From positions 372,001 through 436,000 of the forward strand of contig NZ_NBDP01000019.1 of assembly GCF_004123845.1 (NCBI RefSeq): a stretch of DNA of 64,000 bases, given 5' to 3'. Made by a program: the position numbers and the translations under genes. Source of the DNA: Allobosea sp. Tri-44 (lineage in GTDB: Bacteria; Pseudomonadota; Alphaproteobacteria; Rhizobiales; Beijerinckiaceae). Shown here piece after piece: positions 53,824 through 63,513 of this stretch. Each line of letters starts with the position of its first letter. The stretch's first letter is position 1. Below the pieces are notes generated by a model that made no database searches, was not told where the DNA came from, and was given only the letters and a program-made list of their open reading frames with translations.

Positions 53824-55635
53824 ATGTCTCTATTTGCGATCTACGCCCGCGTCCTCGGCGAGCTCGGCCCGGAACGGCGCCTCGGGCTCATCTTGGCATT
53901 CGCCAACATCGCGCTGGCGGGCGCCGCCTTCGCCGAGCCGATGCTGTTCGGCGCGCTGATCGACAAGCTGACCAGCCTGCAGATCAGCGGTACCCGCCCG
54001 AGCTGGGCCGATATCAGCGTCTTGCTCGGCGCCTGGGTCGGCTTCGGCCTGTTCAACATCGCCGCCGGCGTTTTCGTCGCGCTGTTCGCCGACCGTCTGG
54101 CGCATCGGCGTCGGCTCGCAGTGATGGCGAACTATTTCGAGCACGCGCTGACGCTGCCGCTCGCCTATCACACGCAGACCCATTCCGGCCGCGTGCTCAA
54201 GGTGATGCTGGAGGGGACCAGCGGCATGTGGGCGCTCTGGCTCTCCTTCTTCCGCGAGCATTGCGCCAGCTTTGTCGCGCTCTTCATCCTGCTGCCCTTC
54301 ACGCTGTGGAAGAACTGGCAGCTCGGCCTGGTGCTGATCTTCCTCGTCGTGCTGTTCGGGACGCTTACGGCCTTCGTGCTGCGCAAGACCGACAAGCTGC
54401 AGAGCAATGTCGAGGCCTATCATTCGAGCCTCGCCGAGCGGGCTTCGGATGCACTCGGCAACGTGCCGGTGATCCAGAGCTTCACCCGGATCGAGGCCGA
54501 AGTCCGTGGCCTGCGCAACACCATCACCAGTCTGCTCGCAGCGCAGATCCCGGTCCTGACCTGGTGGGCGGTCGCCACCGTTGCGACCCGCGCCTCGGCG
54601 ACGCTGACCGTGCTTTCGATCTTCGTCGTCGGAACCTGGCTCTTGATGCAGGGGCTGACCACGGTCGGCGAGATCGTCACCTTCATGGGCTTCGCCACCA
54701 TGCTGGTCGGCCGGCTCGAGCAGATCGTCTCCTTCGTGAACTTCATCTTCATGCAGGCGCCGAAGATGCGCGAGTTCTTCGAGGTGATCGATACGCTCCC
54801 AGCGGTGCGCGACCAGCCCGGCGCACCCGATGCCGGCCGGCTCGAAGGCCGCATCGCCTTTGACAACGTCTCCTTCTCCTATGACGGCAAGCGTGCCGCC
54901 GTCGCCGACGTCTCCTTCGAGGTGAAGGCTGGCGAGACCATCGCTATCGTCGGCTCGACCGGCTCAGGCAAGTCAACCACGCTCGGCCTGCTGCACCGTG
55001 CCTTCGACCCGCAATCGGGGCGCATCCTGGCGGACGGGCGCGACATCCGCGAGATCTCGCTGCTCTCGCTTCGGCGCAATATCGGTGTCGTCTTCCAGGA
55101 GCCGATGCTGTTCGCCCGTTCGATCCGCGAGAACCTGACCGTCGGCAAGCCGGACGCGACCGATGCCGAGATGATGGAAGCCCTCGACCGGGCTCAGGCC
55201 ACCGAGGTGATGGCGCGCCAGAGCGACGGGCTCGACACCATCGTCGGCGAACGTGGCCGCACGCTCTCCGGCGGCGAGCGCCAGCGCCTGTCGATTGCGC
55301 GGGCGCTGCTGAAGAACCCGCCGATCCTGATCCTCGACGAGGCGACCTCGGCGCTCGATGCCGCGACCGAAGTGAAACTGCAAAAAGCCCTCGACGAGGT
55401 GATGAAGGGTCGCACCACCTTCGTCATCGCCCACCGCCTCGCCACCATCCGCAACGCCGACCGCATCCTGGTGTTCGAGCAGGGGCAGGTGATCGAGATG
55501 GGCTCCTTCGAGGAACTCGTCGCCAAGGGCGGGCGCTTCGCGGCGCTGGCGCGGGCGCAGTATCTGGTCACCGACAAGCCGGTGGTTGCTGCGGAGCCCT
55601 CTTCGCTCGCCGCCAAGGGCATAGTCGAGGGCTGA
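53824..55635 (+). CDS. ndvA: cyclic beta-1,2-glucan ABC exporter (NdvA/ChvA)
   Basis: The 603-residue half-exporter has six helices in the first ~320 residues and an intact ATPase: Walker [11 protein letters not shown]-loop [15 protein letters not shown], signature LSGGERQR and Walker [13 protein letters not shown]. The membrane part matches NdvA, which moves cyclic beta-1,2-glucan to the periplasm for osmotic adaptation. The usual glucan synthase ndvB is not in the window. A clean contrast to the degenerate exporter-like protein at 9,769. Confidence 0.94.
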   Translation: MSLFAIYARVLGELGPERRLGLILAFANIALAGAAFAEPMLFGALIDKLTSLQISGTRPSWADISVLLGAWVGFGLFNIAAGVFVALFADRLAHRRRLAVMANYFEHALTLPLAYHTQTHSGRVLKVMLEGTSGMWALWLSFFREHCASFVALFILLPFTLWKNWQLGLVLIFLVVLFGTLTAFVLRKTDKLQSNVEAYHSSLAERASDALGNVPVIQSFTRIEAEVRGLRNTITSLLAAQIPVLTWWAVATVATRASATLTVLSIFVVGTWLLMQGLTTVGEIVTFMGFATMLVGRLEQIVSFVNFIFMQAPKMREFFEVIDTLPAVRDQPGAPDAGRLEGRIAFDNVSFSYDGKRAAVADVSFEVKAGETIAIVGSTGSGKSTTLGLLHRAFDPQSGRILADGRDIREISLLSLRRNIGVVFQEPMLFARSIRENLTVGKPDATDAEMMEALDRAQATEVMARQSDGLDTIVGERGRTLSGGERQRLSIARALLKNPPILILDEATSALDAATEVKLQKALDEVMKGRTTFVIAHRLATIRNADRILVFEQGQVIEMGSFEELVAKGGRFAALARAQYLVTDKPVVAAEPSSLAAKGIVEG

Positions 55636-55737
55636 GCGCCGCTTCCTTGCTACCTCGGAGGTAATCGACTGGCCGCCGCTCAGGTCGCATGGTCCCCGGC
55701 ATCGCGGGTGTAGTCCCGCTCCAAAGGGGATACGCCC

Positions 55738-56067
55738 ATGACCGCCTACGCAATCGCCCATCTTCGCGACGTCGACCTGAACGCCGAGATCGCCGACTAC
55801 ATCCGCCTGATCGACGAGACCCTTACGCCTTTCGGTGGTCGCTTCCTGATCCATGGCGTGACGCCGGAAGTCATGGAGGGGCCCTGGGAGGGCGATCTCG
55901 TCGTCATCGCCTTCCCGGATCTCGCAGCCGCCCATGGCTGGTACGCTTCGCCGGCCTATCAGGCGATCCTGCCGCTCAGGACGCGCAATTCGCGCAGCGC
56001 CGCGACCATCGTCGAGGGCGTGCCGGAGAGCTATCGGGCGACCGATTTCCTGGCGAAGCTGGGCTGA
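55738..56067 (+). CDS. DUF1330 protein
   Basis: The 109-residue protein is a ferredoxin-like (dimeric alpha+beta barrel) DUF1330 member: AYAIAHLRDVDL, GGRFLIHG and FPDLAAAHGWYASPAYQAIL are the family blocks. Its function is unknown; relatives are small stand-alone dimers. An AAAGGGGATA site precedes the ATG. No operon partner is apparent. Confidence 0.9.
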   Translation: MTAYAIAHLRDVDLNAEIADYIRLIDETLTPFGGRFLIHGVTPEVMEGPWEGDLVVIAFPDLAAAHGWYASPAYQAILPLRTRNSRSAATIVEGVPESYRATDFLAKLG

Positions 56068-56204
56068 GCTGCCGGCAACTGCTTCGTTTTCCCGAGAACC
56101 GACGAGAGCGAGGGCAACAATCGCGTGTCACGGCCGTGCCGTTGTGAGATCATTTTCGGCGTGTACTCCCCGGTATCCTTTCAACGACGGACCTATTGCC
56201 AGAC

Positions 56205-57377
56205 ATGATGATTGCCCGCCTCGCCTGCGCCTGGGCTTCGGTCTTAGCCTTTCAGTTCTTCGGTGGCGCCCTGCTTGGGCAGCTTGGCGCTCCAATTCCG
56301 TCGCTGCTCGTCTTCGCCTGGCTGCTCGGCGTCATCGTCTGGTCGGCCTTCGGCGTGGTGCATGAGGCCGAGGAGCTGGCGCACCGGCTCGGCGAGCCCT
56401 ACGGCACGCTGATCCTGACGCTTTCGATCGTGATCATCGAGGTGGCGCTGATCTCAGCCGTCATGCTGGGTGCCAAGGGCGCGCCGACGCTCGGCCGTGA
56501 CACGATGTTCGCCGTGCTGATGATCGTGCTCAACGGTGTCGTCGGCATCGGCTTGCTGATCGGTGGCCTCAGGCACTTCTCGCAAGGCTACAATCTCAAG
56601 GGCGCCTCGGCCTATCTCGCGGTGATCATTCCGCTGACCCTGATCCCGCTGGTGCTGCCGAACTTCACGACCTCGACTGCCGACGGCACGCTGACGACCT
56701 TCCAGTCCGTCGCGTTCTCGCTCTTCACGCTGCTGCTCTATGGCGCCTTCCTCATCCTGCAGACGGGCCGACATAGCGTCTTCTTCCAGGAGCCGGCGGG
56801 CGAATCCAACATGCCCTACGGGGCCGCTTATGTCCGGGCGAGGGTGCAGCCCGAGCTCGACGCGACCTCGGGGCCCGCTCCCATTCCCGAGGCGGTGGAC
56901 GCGGAGCCGCCCGCGACATCGGGAGGCTCGACCCGGTCCCATGTCGTGCTTTTGCTCCTGAACATTCTGCCGATCGTGATCCTGGCGAAAAGTCTTGCGA
57001 CCGTGCTGGATTTCGGGATCGCGCGCCTCGGCGCCCCGGTCGCGCTCGGCGGCATCCTGATCGCGATGGTGGTGTTCACGCCGGAATGCATCGCGGCGCT
57101 GCGCGCCATCACCACCAACCAGCTGCAGCGGGCGATCAATCTCTGCCTTGGCGCCGCCGCCTCGACGCTCGGGCTGACGGTGCCGGCGGTCCTCGTGATC
57201 GGCCTGGTCACCGGCCAGCCAGTGGTGCTCGGCCTGTCCGGGACCAATATGGTCATCCTGTCGATGACGCTCCTGCTCTCGACGCTGACCTTCACCGGCA
57301 CGCGCACCACCATGTTGGAGGGCGCGGTGCACCTTTCGGTGTTCTTCGTCTTCCTGGTGCTGGTCTTCAGCCCCTGA
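56205..57377 (+). CDS. calcium/proton antiporter (CaCA family, ChaA-like)
   Basis: I choose ATG 56,205 (390 residues); a TTG at 56,196 would add three residues. About eleven helices and two copies of the CaCA alpha repeat are seen: the first with VVHEAEELAHRLGEPYGTLILTLS and EVALI, the second with FTPECIAALRAI. These contain the conserved glutamates for Ca2+. It should export Ca2+ or other cations in exchange for protons. The gene end overlaps the convergent CorC-type gene by 11 bases. Confidence 0.88.
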   Translation: MMIARLACAWASVLAFQFFGGALLGQLGAPIPSLLVFAWLLGVIVWSAFGVVHEAEELAHRLGEPYGTLILTLSIVIIEVALISAVMLGAKGAPTLGRDTMFAVLMIVLNGVVGIGLLIGGLRHFSQGYNLKGASAYLAVIIPLTLIPLVLPNFTTSTADGTLTTFQSVAFSLFTLLLYGAFLILQTGRHSVFFQEPAGESNMPYGAAYVRARVQPELDATSGPAPIPEAVDAEPPATSGGSTRSHVVLLLLNILPIVILAKSLATVLDFGIARLGAPVALGGILIAMVVFTPECIAALRAITTNQLQRAINLCLGAAASTLGLTVPAVLVIGLVTGQPVVLGLSGTNMVILSMTLLLSTLTFTGTRTTMLEGAVHLSVFFVFLVLVFSP

Positions 57378-58695
57378 CCGGGGCGGGCTGGGCCGCTTCC
57401 GGTTCGGCCGGCGCGCCGTTGCCTGCCGGGGCGATCCGGAGTGCGGTCAACCGGTTGCGGCTCTTGCGCATCACCTCGAAGCGGAAGCCGTGGAAGGTGA
57501 AGGCCTGGCCGGCATCGGGGATGGCGCGCGCCTCATGGATGACGAGGCCGGCGATGGTCGTCGCCTCCGCATCCGGCAATTGCCAGTCCATCGCCCGGTT
57601 GAGGTCGCGGATCGGCACGCCGCCATCGACGATGACCGCGCCGTCGGGCTGCTGGCGCAGGCCGGGAACGGCGACGTCGTGCTCGTCGCGGATGTCGCCG
57701 ACGATCTCCTCGAGGATGTCCTCGAGGGTGACCAGCCCCATCACCTCGCCATATTCGTCGACCACCAGCGCAAAATGCGTCTTGCGGGCGAGGAAGGCCT
57801 TGAGCTGCTCGGGCAGCGGCGTGTTCACCGGCACGAACCAGGACTCAAGCGCGATAGTCGCGACATCGAGCTTGCAGGCGTCGCCGCCAGCGGCATCGAG
57901 CGCGCGCAGCAGATCCTTGGCGTGCAGGACGCCGACGATGTTCTCCGGCTTGTCGCGCCAGAGCGGCATGCGGGTATAGGGCGAGGCCAGGACCTCGCGC
58001 ACAATCGTCTCCGGGCCGAGATCGAGATTGATCGTGCGCATCTTGGTGCGGTGGATCATCACGTCGGCGACTGCGAGCTGCTTCAGGTCGAGCAGCCCGC
58101 TGACCATGTCGCCATCGGCCTTCTCGACCATGCCGCCCTGGCGCATCAGCTCGATCTGGTCGCGCAGAATCTCGTCGATCGCCAGCACCGGGCGCTGCGA
58201 GTCGATCCGCAGGCCGAACAGGCCGAGCGCGCGGCGGGCGAACCATTGCATCAACCGCACCGGCGGGCCGAACAGAGCGAGCAGCCGAGCCACCGGCCGC
58301 ACCAGCTTGAGCGCCACGCGTTCGGGGTCGGCGACGGCCGCCATGCGCGGCGCCAATTCTCCGAGCACGACGATGATCAGCGCGACCGCGATCGCGAGGC
58401 CGGCCGCGCCGCTGGCGCCGAAGGAGGCCAGCGCCGCATAGGCGGCAAAGCTCGCCGTCGCGGTCTTCACCAAGGTGCGCGCCAGCAGGAAGACGCCGCT
58501 CAGGCGTTCGCGGTCGTCGAGGACGCGCAGCGCAATGGCGGCGCGGCGACTGCCCGCTTTCTCCTGGGCAGCGAGCCTGGCACGGGAAATCGCATGGAGC
58601 GCCGCATCGGCAGCGGCCAGGAAGCCGGTCAGCAGCACGCCGAGCGCGACGACGGCGAGGGCGAGCCAGGGATCGAGATGCGGAATGGCGACCAT
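57367..58695 (-). CDS. HlyC/CorC-family (DUF21-CBS) membrane protein
   Basis: The 442-residue protein has four N-terminal helices of the DUF21 (CNNM) type, then two CBS domains (RMPLWRDKPENIVGVLH and HFALVVDEYGEVMGLVTLEDILEEIVGDI) and a C-terminal CorC/HlyC domain. CNNM-type proteins are linked to Mg2+ or Co2+ efflux. It starts 12 bases after the aroB stop, making the third gene of the aroK-aroB-corC set, an arrangement I recall as common in Alphaproteobacteria. Confidence 0.93.
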   Translation of the reverse strand: MVAIPHLDPWLALAVVALGVLLTGFLAAADAALHAISRARLAAQEKAGSRRAAIALRVLDDRERLSGVFLLARTLVKTATASFAAYAALASFGASGAAGLAIAVALIIVVLGELAPRMAAVADPERVALKLVRPVARLLALFGPPVRLMQWFARRALGLFGLRIDSQRPVLAIDEILRDQIELMRQGGMVEKADGDMVSGLLDLKQLAVADVMIHRTKMRTINLDLGPETIVREVLASPYTRMPLWRDKPENIVGVLHAKDLLRALDAAGGDACKLDVATIALESWFVPVNTPLPEQLKAFLARKTHFALVVDEYGEVMGLVTLEDILEEIVGDIRDEHDVAVPGLRQQPDGAVIVDGGVPIRDLNRAMDWQLPDAEATTIAGLVIHEARAIPDAGQAFTFHGFRFEVMRKSRNRLTALRIAPAGNGAPAEPEAAQPAPVRG

Positions 58696-58707
58696 GGAAG
58701 GAAGCGC

Positions 58708-59856
58708 TCAGGTCCCCGCGAGTTCGCTCTCGATGAAGTCCCCCACCGTCTCGGCGGTGACGCCGGGTGCGATGAAGCTGCGGCCGATGCCATGCGCCAG
58801 GATGAAGGTCAGCGCGCCGCGCTTGACCTTCTTGTCCTGCGTCATCGCCTCGACGATCTCGCCGGCCGTGCCGGTACCGCCGGGCACGTCCTGAAGCCTA
58901 GTCGGCAGGCCGACGGCCGTGAGGTGAGCGGCGACGCGGCCGACATCCTGCCCGGGGCAGAGGCCGAGCCGCTGCGAGAAGCGGAAGGCGAGGCAGAGCC
59001 CGATCGCGACGGCTTCGCCATGGACGAGCCGGGTGGAATCGTAACGGGTCAGGCGTTCCAGCGCATGGGCGAAGGTATGACCGAGATTGAGCAGCGCCCG
59101 ATCGCCATCCTCGCGCTCATCGCGCGCCACGACCGCGGCCTTGGCCCGGCACGCGGTTGCAACCGCATGGTCGCGTTCGGGACCGCCAGCCATGACGCGG
59201 CGCCAGTTGACCTCGCACCAGTCGAAGAAGCCGGCATCGTCGATCAGCCCGTATTTCACGACCTCGGCATAGCCGGCCTTGAATTCGCGCTCGCTCAAAG
59301 TGTCGAGCAAAGCGGTGTCGCAGATCACCAGCGCCGGCTGGTGAAAGGCGCCGATCAGGTTCTTGCCGTGACTGGAGTTGATCCCGGTCTTGCCGCCGAC
59401 CGAGGAATCGACCTGGGCGAGCAGGCTGGTCGGGATCTGGACGAGGCGGACGCCGCGGCGCAGCACCGAGGCGGCGAAGCCCGAGAGATCGCCGACGACG
59501 CCGCCACCGAGCGCGATGACGAGGTCGTTGCGCTCGATCTTGGCGGCAAGCAACCCGTCGCAGAGCTCGATGAAGCGGGCATAGGACTTGGACGCCTCGC
59601 CCGGCGGAATGGTCAGGCGCGTCGTCGCGACACCGGCCTGGTGCAGGCAGGTTTCGAGCGCCGGCGCGTGCAGGGCGGCGAGGTTCTCGTCGGTGACGAT
59701 GGCGGCGCGGGCACCGGGGCTCAAGGCAGCGATCATCCCGGCTGCCTCGCAGAGCTGATGGCGGCCGATCAGGATGTCGTAGGAGCGCTCGGCCAGCGCG
59801 ACCGGCACGACGATACGCGCCGCAGCAGCGGCTTCAGAGACCTTCGGGGCGCTCAT
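58708..59856 (-). CDS. aroB: 3-dehydroquinate synthase
   Basis: The 382-residue enzyme of the shikimate pathway converts DAHP to 3-dehydroquinate using NAD and a metal. NAD-binding GGGVVGDLSGFAASVL, the metal glutamate in GYAEVVKYG, and histidines in GHTFAHALE and LVHGEAVAIG are all present. It overlaps the aroK stop (ATGA). Confidence 0.98.
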   Translation of the reverse strand: MSAPKVSEAAAAARIVVPVALAERSYDILIGRHQLCEAAGMIAALSPGARAAIVTDENLAALHAPALETCLHQAGVATTRLTIPPGEASKSYARFIELCDGLLAAKIERNDLVIALGGGVVGDLSGFAASVLRRGVRLVQIPTSLLAQVDSSVGGKTGINSSHGKNLIGAFHQPALVICDTALLDTLSEREFKAGYAEVVKYGLIDDAGFFDWCEVNWRRVMAGGPERDHAVATACRAKAAVVARDEREDGDRALLNLGHTFAHALERLTRYDSTRLVHGEAVAIGLCLAFRFSQRLGLCPGQDVGRVAAHLTAVGLPTRLQDVPGGTGTAGEIVEAMTQDKKVKRGALTFILAHGIGRSFIAPGVTAETVGDFIESELAGT

Positions 59857-60443
59857 CGCGTGCCCTCCTCGCGCAGCCGGCGGTCGAGCGCAGCCATCGC
59901 ATCCTCGACGACGACTTCGTGCGGATCGTCGCGGGAGATCAGTGTGATGTCAGCAAGCGCATAGACCGGCTCACGCTCGGCCAGCATCCGGTGCATGGTC
60001 GCCTCCGGATCGGTGGTCTGGAGCAAGGGACGGTTGCTGCGCTTGCGGACGCGCCGCATCAGCACGTCGAACTCGGCCTTGAGCCAGATCGAGACGCCGA
60101 GCTCGGTGATGCGGGCGCGGGTGTCGGCGTTCATGAAGGCGCCGCCGCCGGTCGCCAGCACGAGCGGGGCGCGTGTCGCCAGAATGCGGGAGATGACCCG
60201 GCGCTCGCCGTCGCGGAATTCGCTTTCGCCGCGCTGAGCGAAAATCTCCGGGATCGTCATGCCGGCGGCGGTCTCGATCTCGGTGTCGGCGTCGACAAAG
60301 GGCAGGCCGAGGCGGGCACCGAGGCGCTTGCCGACCGAGCTCTTGCCTGAGCCCATCATGCCCACCAGCACCACCGCCCGCGCCCCAAGCGCCGCGCGCA
60401 GGGCGATCCGGTCCACCTGTTCGATCGTTTCCGCCATCGTCAT
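59853..60443 (-). CDS. aroK: shikimate kinase
   Basis: The 196-residue kinase converts shikimate to shikimate 3-phosphate. I start at ATG 60,443, which has a strong GGGAGGA site 10 bases upstream. Walker A GMMGSGKSS, shikimate-binding DADTEIE, GGGAF and the lid arginine in RSNRPLL are visible. It is the first gene of the set with aroB and the CorC-like gene. Confidence 0.97.
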   Translation of the reverse strand: MTMAETIEQVDRIALRAALGARAVVLVGMMGSGKSSVGKRLGARLGLPFVDADTEIETAAGMTIPEIFAQRGESEFRDGERRVISRILATRAPLVLATGGGAFMNADTRARITELGVSIWLKAEFDVLMRRVRKRSNRPLLQTTDPEATMHRMLAEREPVYALADITLISRDDPHEVVVEDAMAALDRRLREEGTR

Positions 60444-60555
60444 CGAAAGAATTCCTCCCGCTCGCTCTAGCATGAGGATCGCAGCGCCGCCACGCCCCGT
60501 GCGGCGCGGTTGACCGGGGCTCTCAAGCCGGGCTTGTAGCGCGGCGACGAGGGTG

Positions 60556-62400
60556 ATGGGGCACATGATGCCAGGGGCCGAAGCGGATTGCGGGATCGCC
60601 GGATTGCGGCCGCCCTTCGTGTTGCTGGAGAACCGTACCGGCGCGGGGCAGGCGCAGCTCTTCGCCGATCCCGTGGAGATCGTGCAGGCTACCGAGCCGT
60701 CGGGGATCGCCGACGCTTTCGCTCGTATCGAGGCCGGATTGGCGCGGGGACTCTACGCGGCCGGCTTCTTCTCCTACGAGCTGGGCTATGCCTTCGAGCC
60801 AAGACTGGCCGGGCTTTTGCCACGCGAGCGCGCTTTGCCGCTGCTCTGGTTCGGCCTGTTCGAGGCGCCGCGCAGCATCGCGCCGGCAGCGCTCGATCAG
60901 GGTTTCGCGGGGCTGTGCCCCCCGCCGCTCGAGGAGCTGACCTTCGGCCTGGACGAATCCGGTCATGCGGCGGCCGTGCAGCGCGTGCTCGACTATCTCC
61001 ACGCCGGCGACGCCTATCAGGTCAACCTGACCTTCCCCATCCGCTTCCGTTACCAAGGCGATCCGCTGGCGCTCTATGGGGCGCTTCGCGCGAGCCAGCC
61101 GGTCGCGCATGGCGGCGTGGTCGCGACGGGCGAGGCGAGCATCCTGTCGGTCTCGCCCGAGTTGTTCATCGAGACATCGGGCGGGCGCGCCATCACCCGG
61201 CCGATGAAGGGGACGGCGGCGCGCGGCGTCGATGCCGAAGCCGACGAGGCAGCGAAGGCGGCTTTGCGTGCCGATCCGAAGCAGCAGGCCGAGAACCTGA
61301 TGATCGTCGACCTCCTGCGCAACGATCTGAGCCGGGTCAGCGAAACCGGTTCCGTCGCGGTGCCGGCCCTGTTCAGCGTCGAGACCTATCCGGGTTTCCA
61401 CACGCTGACCTCGACGGTGACGAGCCAGCTGCGGCCGGGCCTGTCGCTGTTCGAGCAGATGCGGGCGCTGTTCCCCTGCGGCTCGATCACCGGTGCGCCG
61501 AAGCTGCGGGCGATGGAGATCATCCGCGAGCTCGAAGCTGCGCCGCGCGACATCTATACCGGCTCGATCGGGATGATCGCGCCGAATGGCGATCTCAATT
61601 CCAATGTCGCGATCCGGACCGCGACGCTGCTGCCGGGCGGTGAGGGCGTCTACGGCGTCGGCGGTGGCATCGTCGTCGATTCGAAACCGGCAGCGGAATA
61701 TGCCGAGTGTCGGCTGAAAGCACGGGTGCTGACCGATCTCGCCGGAGATTACGGTCTGATCGAGACGCTACGCTGGTCGGGCGACTATGTCCGGCTGCCC
61801 TTGCATATCGAGCGTCTGGCCACTTCCGCAGCGACGCTGGGCTTCCGGTTCGATCGGGAGCGGGCGCTCGGGCAGCTGAGCGAGGTTGAGGCATCATTCC
61901 CCGCCGGGGAAGACCGGCGGGTGCGCTGCGAACTGCGCCGCGACGGCACGTTCCAGATCACGACGGCGCCGATGCCGCCTGCGGCGAACGATGCGGTCCG
62001 TATCGCCATTGCCGGGCATCGGGTGGATGCGGGCGACCCCTTCCTGCGCCACAAGACGACGCGGCGGGCGGTCTATGAGCAGGCCTTCGCCGAGGCGGCG
62101 GCTGATGGCTGCGACGATGCGCTCCTGCTCAATCGGCAGAGCTTTGTCACTGAGACCAGCCGCAGCAACATCTTCGTCGAGCGCGATGGCCTGTTGCTGA
62201 CGCCACCGCTGGAGCATGGCCTGCTGCCCGGCGTGCTGCGCCGCGAACTCATCGAAACCGGCGCTGCCCGCGAGATGCCATTGCGCCTCGAAGACCTGAA
62301 GCAGGCGGAGCGCTGGTTCGTCGGAAACAGCCTGCGCGGGCTCCAGATCGCGCGGCTTGCGGCTTCTTCGCTTGCGTCCCGCCCCACCGATCAGGAATAA
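60556..62400 (+). CDS. pabB: fused aminodeoxychorismate synthase component I and aminodeoxychorismate lyase
   Basis: The ~614-residue two-domain protein supplies p-aminobenzoate for folate. The first ~390 residues are PabB (chorismate-binding): FSYELGYAFE, RPMKGTAARG, PCGSITGAPK. The last ~215 are class IV aminotransferase PabC: HKTTRRAVYEQA with the lysine, and TETSRSNIFV. The fusion is found in many bacteria. The ATG at 60,556 or another at 60,565 may be the start. It is divergent from aroK. Confidence 0.94.
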   Translation: MGHMMPGAEADCGIAGLRPPFVLLENRTGAGQAQLFADPVEIVQATEPSGIADAFARIEAGLARGLYAAGFFSYELGYAFEPRLAGLLPRERALPLLWFGLFEAPRSIAPAALDQGFAGLCPPPLEELTFGLDESGHAAAVQRVLDYLHAGDAYQVNLTFPIRFRYQGDPLALYGALRASQPVAHGGVVATGEASILSVSPELFIETSGGRAITRPMKGTAARGVDAEADEAAKAALRADPKQQAENLMIVDLLRNDLSRVSETGSVAVPALFSVETYPGFHTLTSTVTSQLRPGLSLFEQMRALFPCGSITGAPKLRAMEIIRELEAAPRDIYTGSIGMIAPNGDLNSNVAIRTATLLPGGEGVYGVGGGIVVDSKPAAEYAECRLKARVLTDLAGDYGLIETLRWSGDYVRLPLHIERLATSAATLGFRFDRERALGQLSEVEASFPAGEDRRVRCELRRDGTFQITTAPMPPAANDAVRIAIAGHRVDAGDPFLRHKTTRRAVYEQAFAEAAADGCDDALLLNRQSFVTETSRSNIFVERDGLLLTPPLEHGLLPGVLRRELIETGAAREMPLRLEDLKQAERWFVGNSLRGLQIARLAASSLASRPTDQE

Positions 62401-62430
62401 CCGGGTGGGGTGCAGGGGGAATCGCCGGCC

Positions 62431-62574
62431 GTGCCGACGCTGTTCAAGTTCCTGACGTTTCTCGCGGTGATCGCGGGGGTGATCTATGGCGGCATGATCG
62501 CACTGGTCACCTTCGTGCAGCCGGAGCCGCGCGAGATGGTCGAGGTGGTGCCGCCCTCGAAGCTGCAGAAATGA
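62431..62574 (+). CDS. 47-residue single-helix membrane protein upstream of xerD
   Basis: GTG at 62,431 encodes MPTLFKFLTFLAVIAGVIYG, then [26 protein letters not shown]. The first ~30 residues make one membrane helix with a short charged tail outside or inside. The stop overlaps the xerD start (ATGA), so it is coupled to xerD. I recall very similar small genes before xerD in other Rhizobiales, sometimes mislabelled as histidine kinase, so it is probably real and conserved. Function unknown. Confidence 0.75.
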   Translation: MPTLFKFLTFLAVIAGVIYGGMIALVTFVQPEPREMVEVVPPSKLQK

Positions 62575-63506
62575 GCAAGCAGGCGCGCGCCTGGCTGAAC
62601 GGTTTCCTCGATATGCTGGCGGCCGAGCGCGGCGCGGCCAAGAACACGCTCGAAGCCTATGAGCGCGATCTCGACGACTATCTCGGCTTCGCTGCGAGCC
62701 AGGGCGGGCCGGCCGCGATCACGGCGGACGATGTCCGCGCTTACCTCGTCGAACTGTCGGAGCGCGGGCTCAAAGCCTCCTCGGCGGCGCGGCGGCTCTC
62801 TGCGGTCCGGCAATTTCACCGCTTCCTCTACACGGAGGGGTTGGCGGGGGGCGATCCGACCGCGGCGATCGAGGGACCGCGGCTCGGCCGGCCGCTGCCG
62901 AAGGTGCTCAGCGTCGCCGAAGTCGACCGGCTGATCGGCACGGCGCAGCAGATGGCGGAACAGGCGGAGCAATCGCCGGCGGCGCGGGCCCGCAGCGTCA
63001 GGATGCGCTGCCTGATCGAGATGCTCTACGCCACCGGCCTGCGCGTTTCGGAATTGATCGCGCTACCGCTCTCGGCCGCGACCACGCGCGAACGTTTTCT
63101 CGTCGTGCGCGGCAAGGGCGACAAGGACCGGCTGGTGCCGTTGAACGAGGCGGCGCGCGTTGCAGCCTCGGTGCATCTCGCCCTGTTGCGCGAGCAAGGC
63201 GCTGCGGACGGACGCTGGCTCTTTCCCTCCGACGGCGAGAGCGGGCACCTGACCCGCCAGGCCTTCGGGCGCGATCTCAAATCGCTTGCCGCGGCGGCGG
63301 GGCTATCGCCGGCCAAGGTCTCGCCGCACGTGCTGCGCCACGCCTTCGCGAGCCATCTCCTGCAGAACGGCGCCGATCTGCGCGTCGTGCAGGAGCTGCT
63401 CGGCCATGCCGATATCGCGACAACGCAGATCTACACCCACATCCTCGACGAGCGGCTGAAGAGCATGGTGCGCGACCTGCATCCGCTGATGGACGAGGAC
63501 GGCTAG
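62571..63506 (+). CDS. xerD: site-specific tyrosine recombinase XerD
   Basis: The 311-residue enzyme resolves chromosome dimers at dif with XerC. A core-binding SAM-like domain (~1-95) precedes the catalytic domain. R158 in ATGLRVSEL, the KGDKDR lysine, [27 protein letters not shown] (nucleophile tyrosine) are all present. Translationally coupled to the 47-codon gene before it. Confidence 0.96.
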   Translation: MSKQARAWLNGFLDMLAAERGAAKNTLEAYERDLDDYLGFAASQGGPAAITADDVRAYLVELSERGLKASSAARRLSAVRQFHRFLYTEGLAGGDPTAAIEGPRLGRPLPKVLSVAEVDRLIGTAQQMAEQAEQSPAARARSVRMRCLIEMLYATGLRVSELIALPLSAATTRERFLVVRGKGDKDRLVPLNEAARVAASVHLALLREQGAADGRWLFPSDGESGHLTRQAFGRDLKSLAAAAGLSPAKVSPHVLRHAFASHLLQNGADLRVVQELLGHADIATTQIYTHILDERLKSMVRDLHPLMDEDG

Positions 63507-63513
63507 CCCGGGC

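Noticed and set aside
57490-59964. An 824-codon frame antisense to the CorC-like gene and aroB
   Set aside because: No recognisable domain; aroB and CorC are unambiguous on the minus strand.
62571-63506. The tyrosine recombinase as a mobile-element integrase
   Set aside because: Its length, motifs and coupling with the small membrane-protein gene fit chromosomal XerD; no mobile genes or direct repeats flank it.
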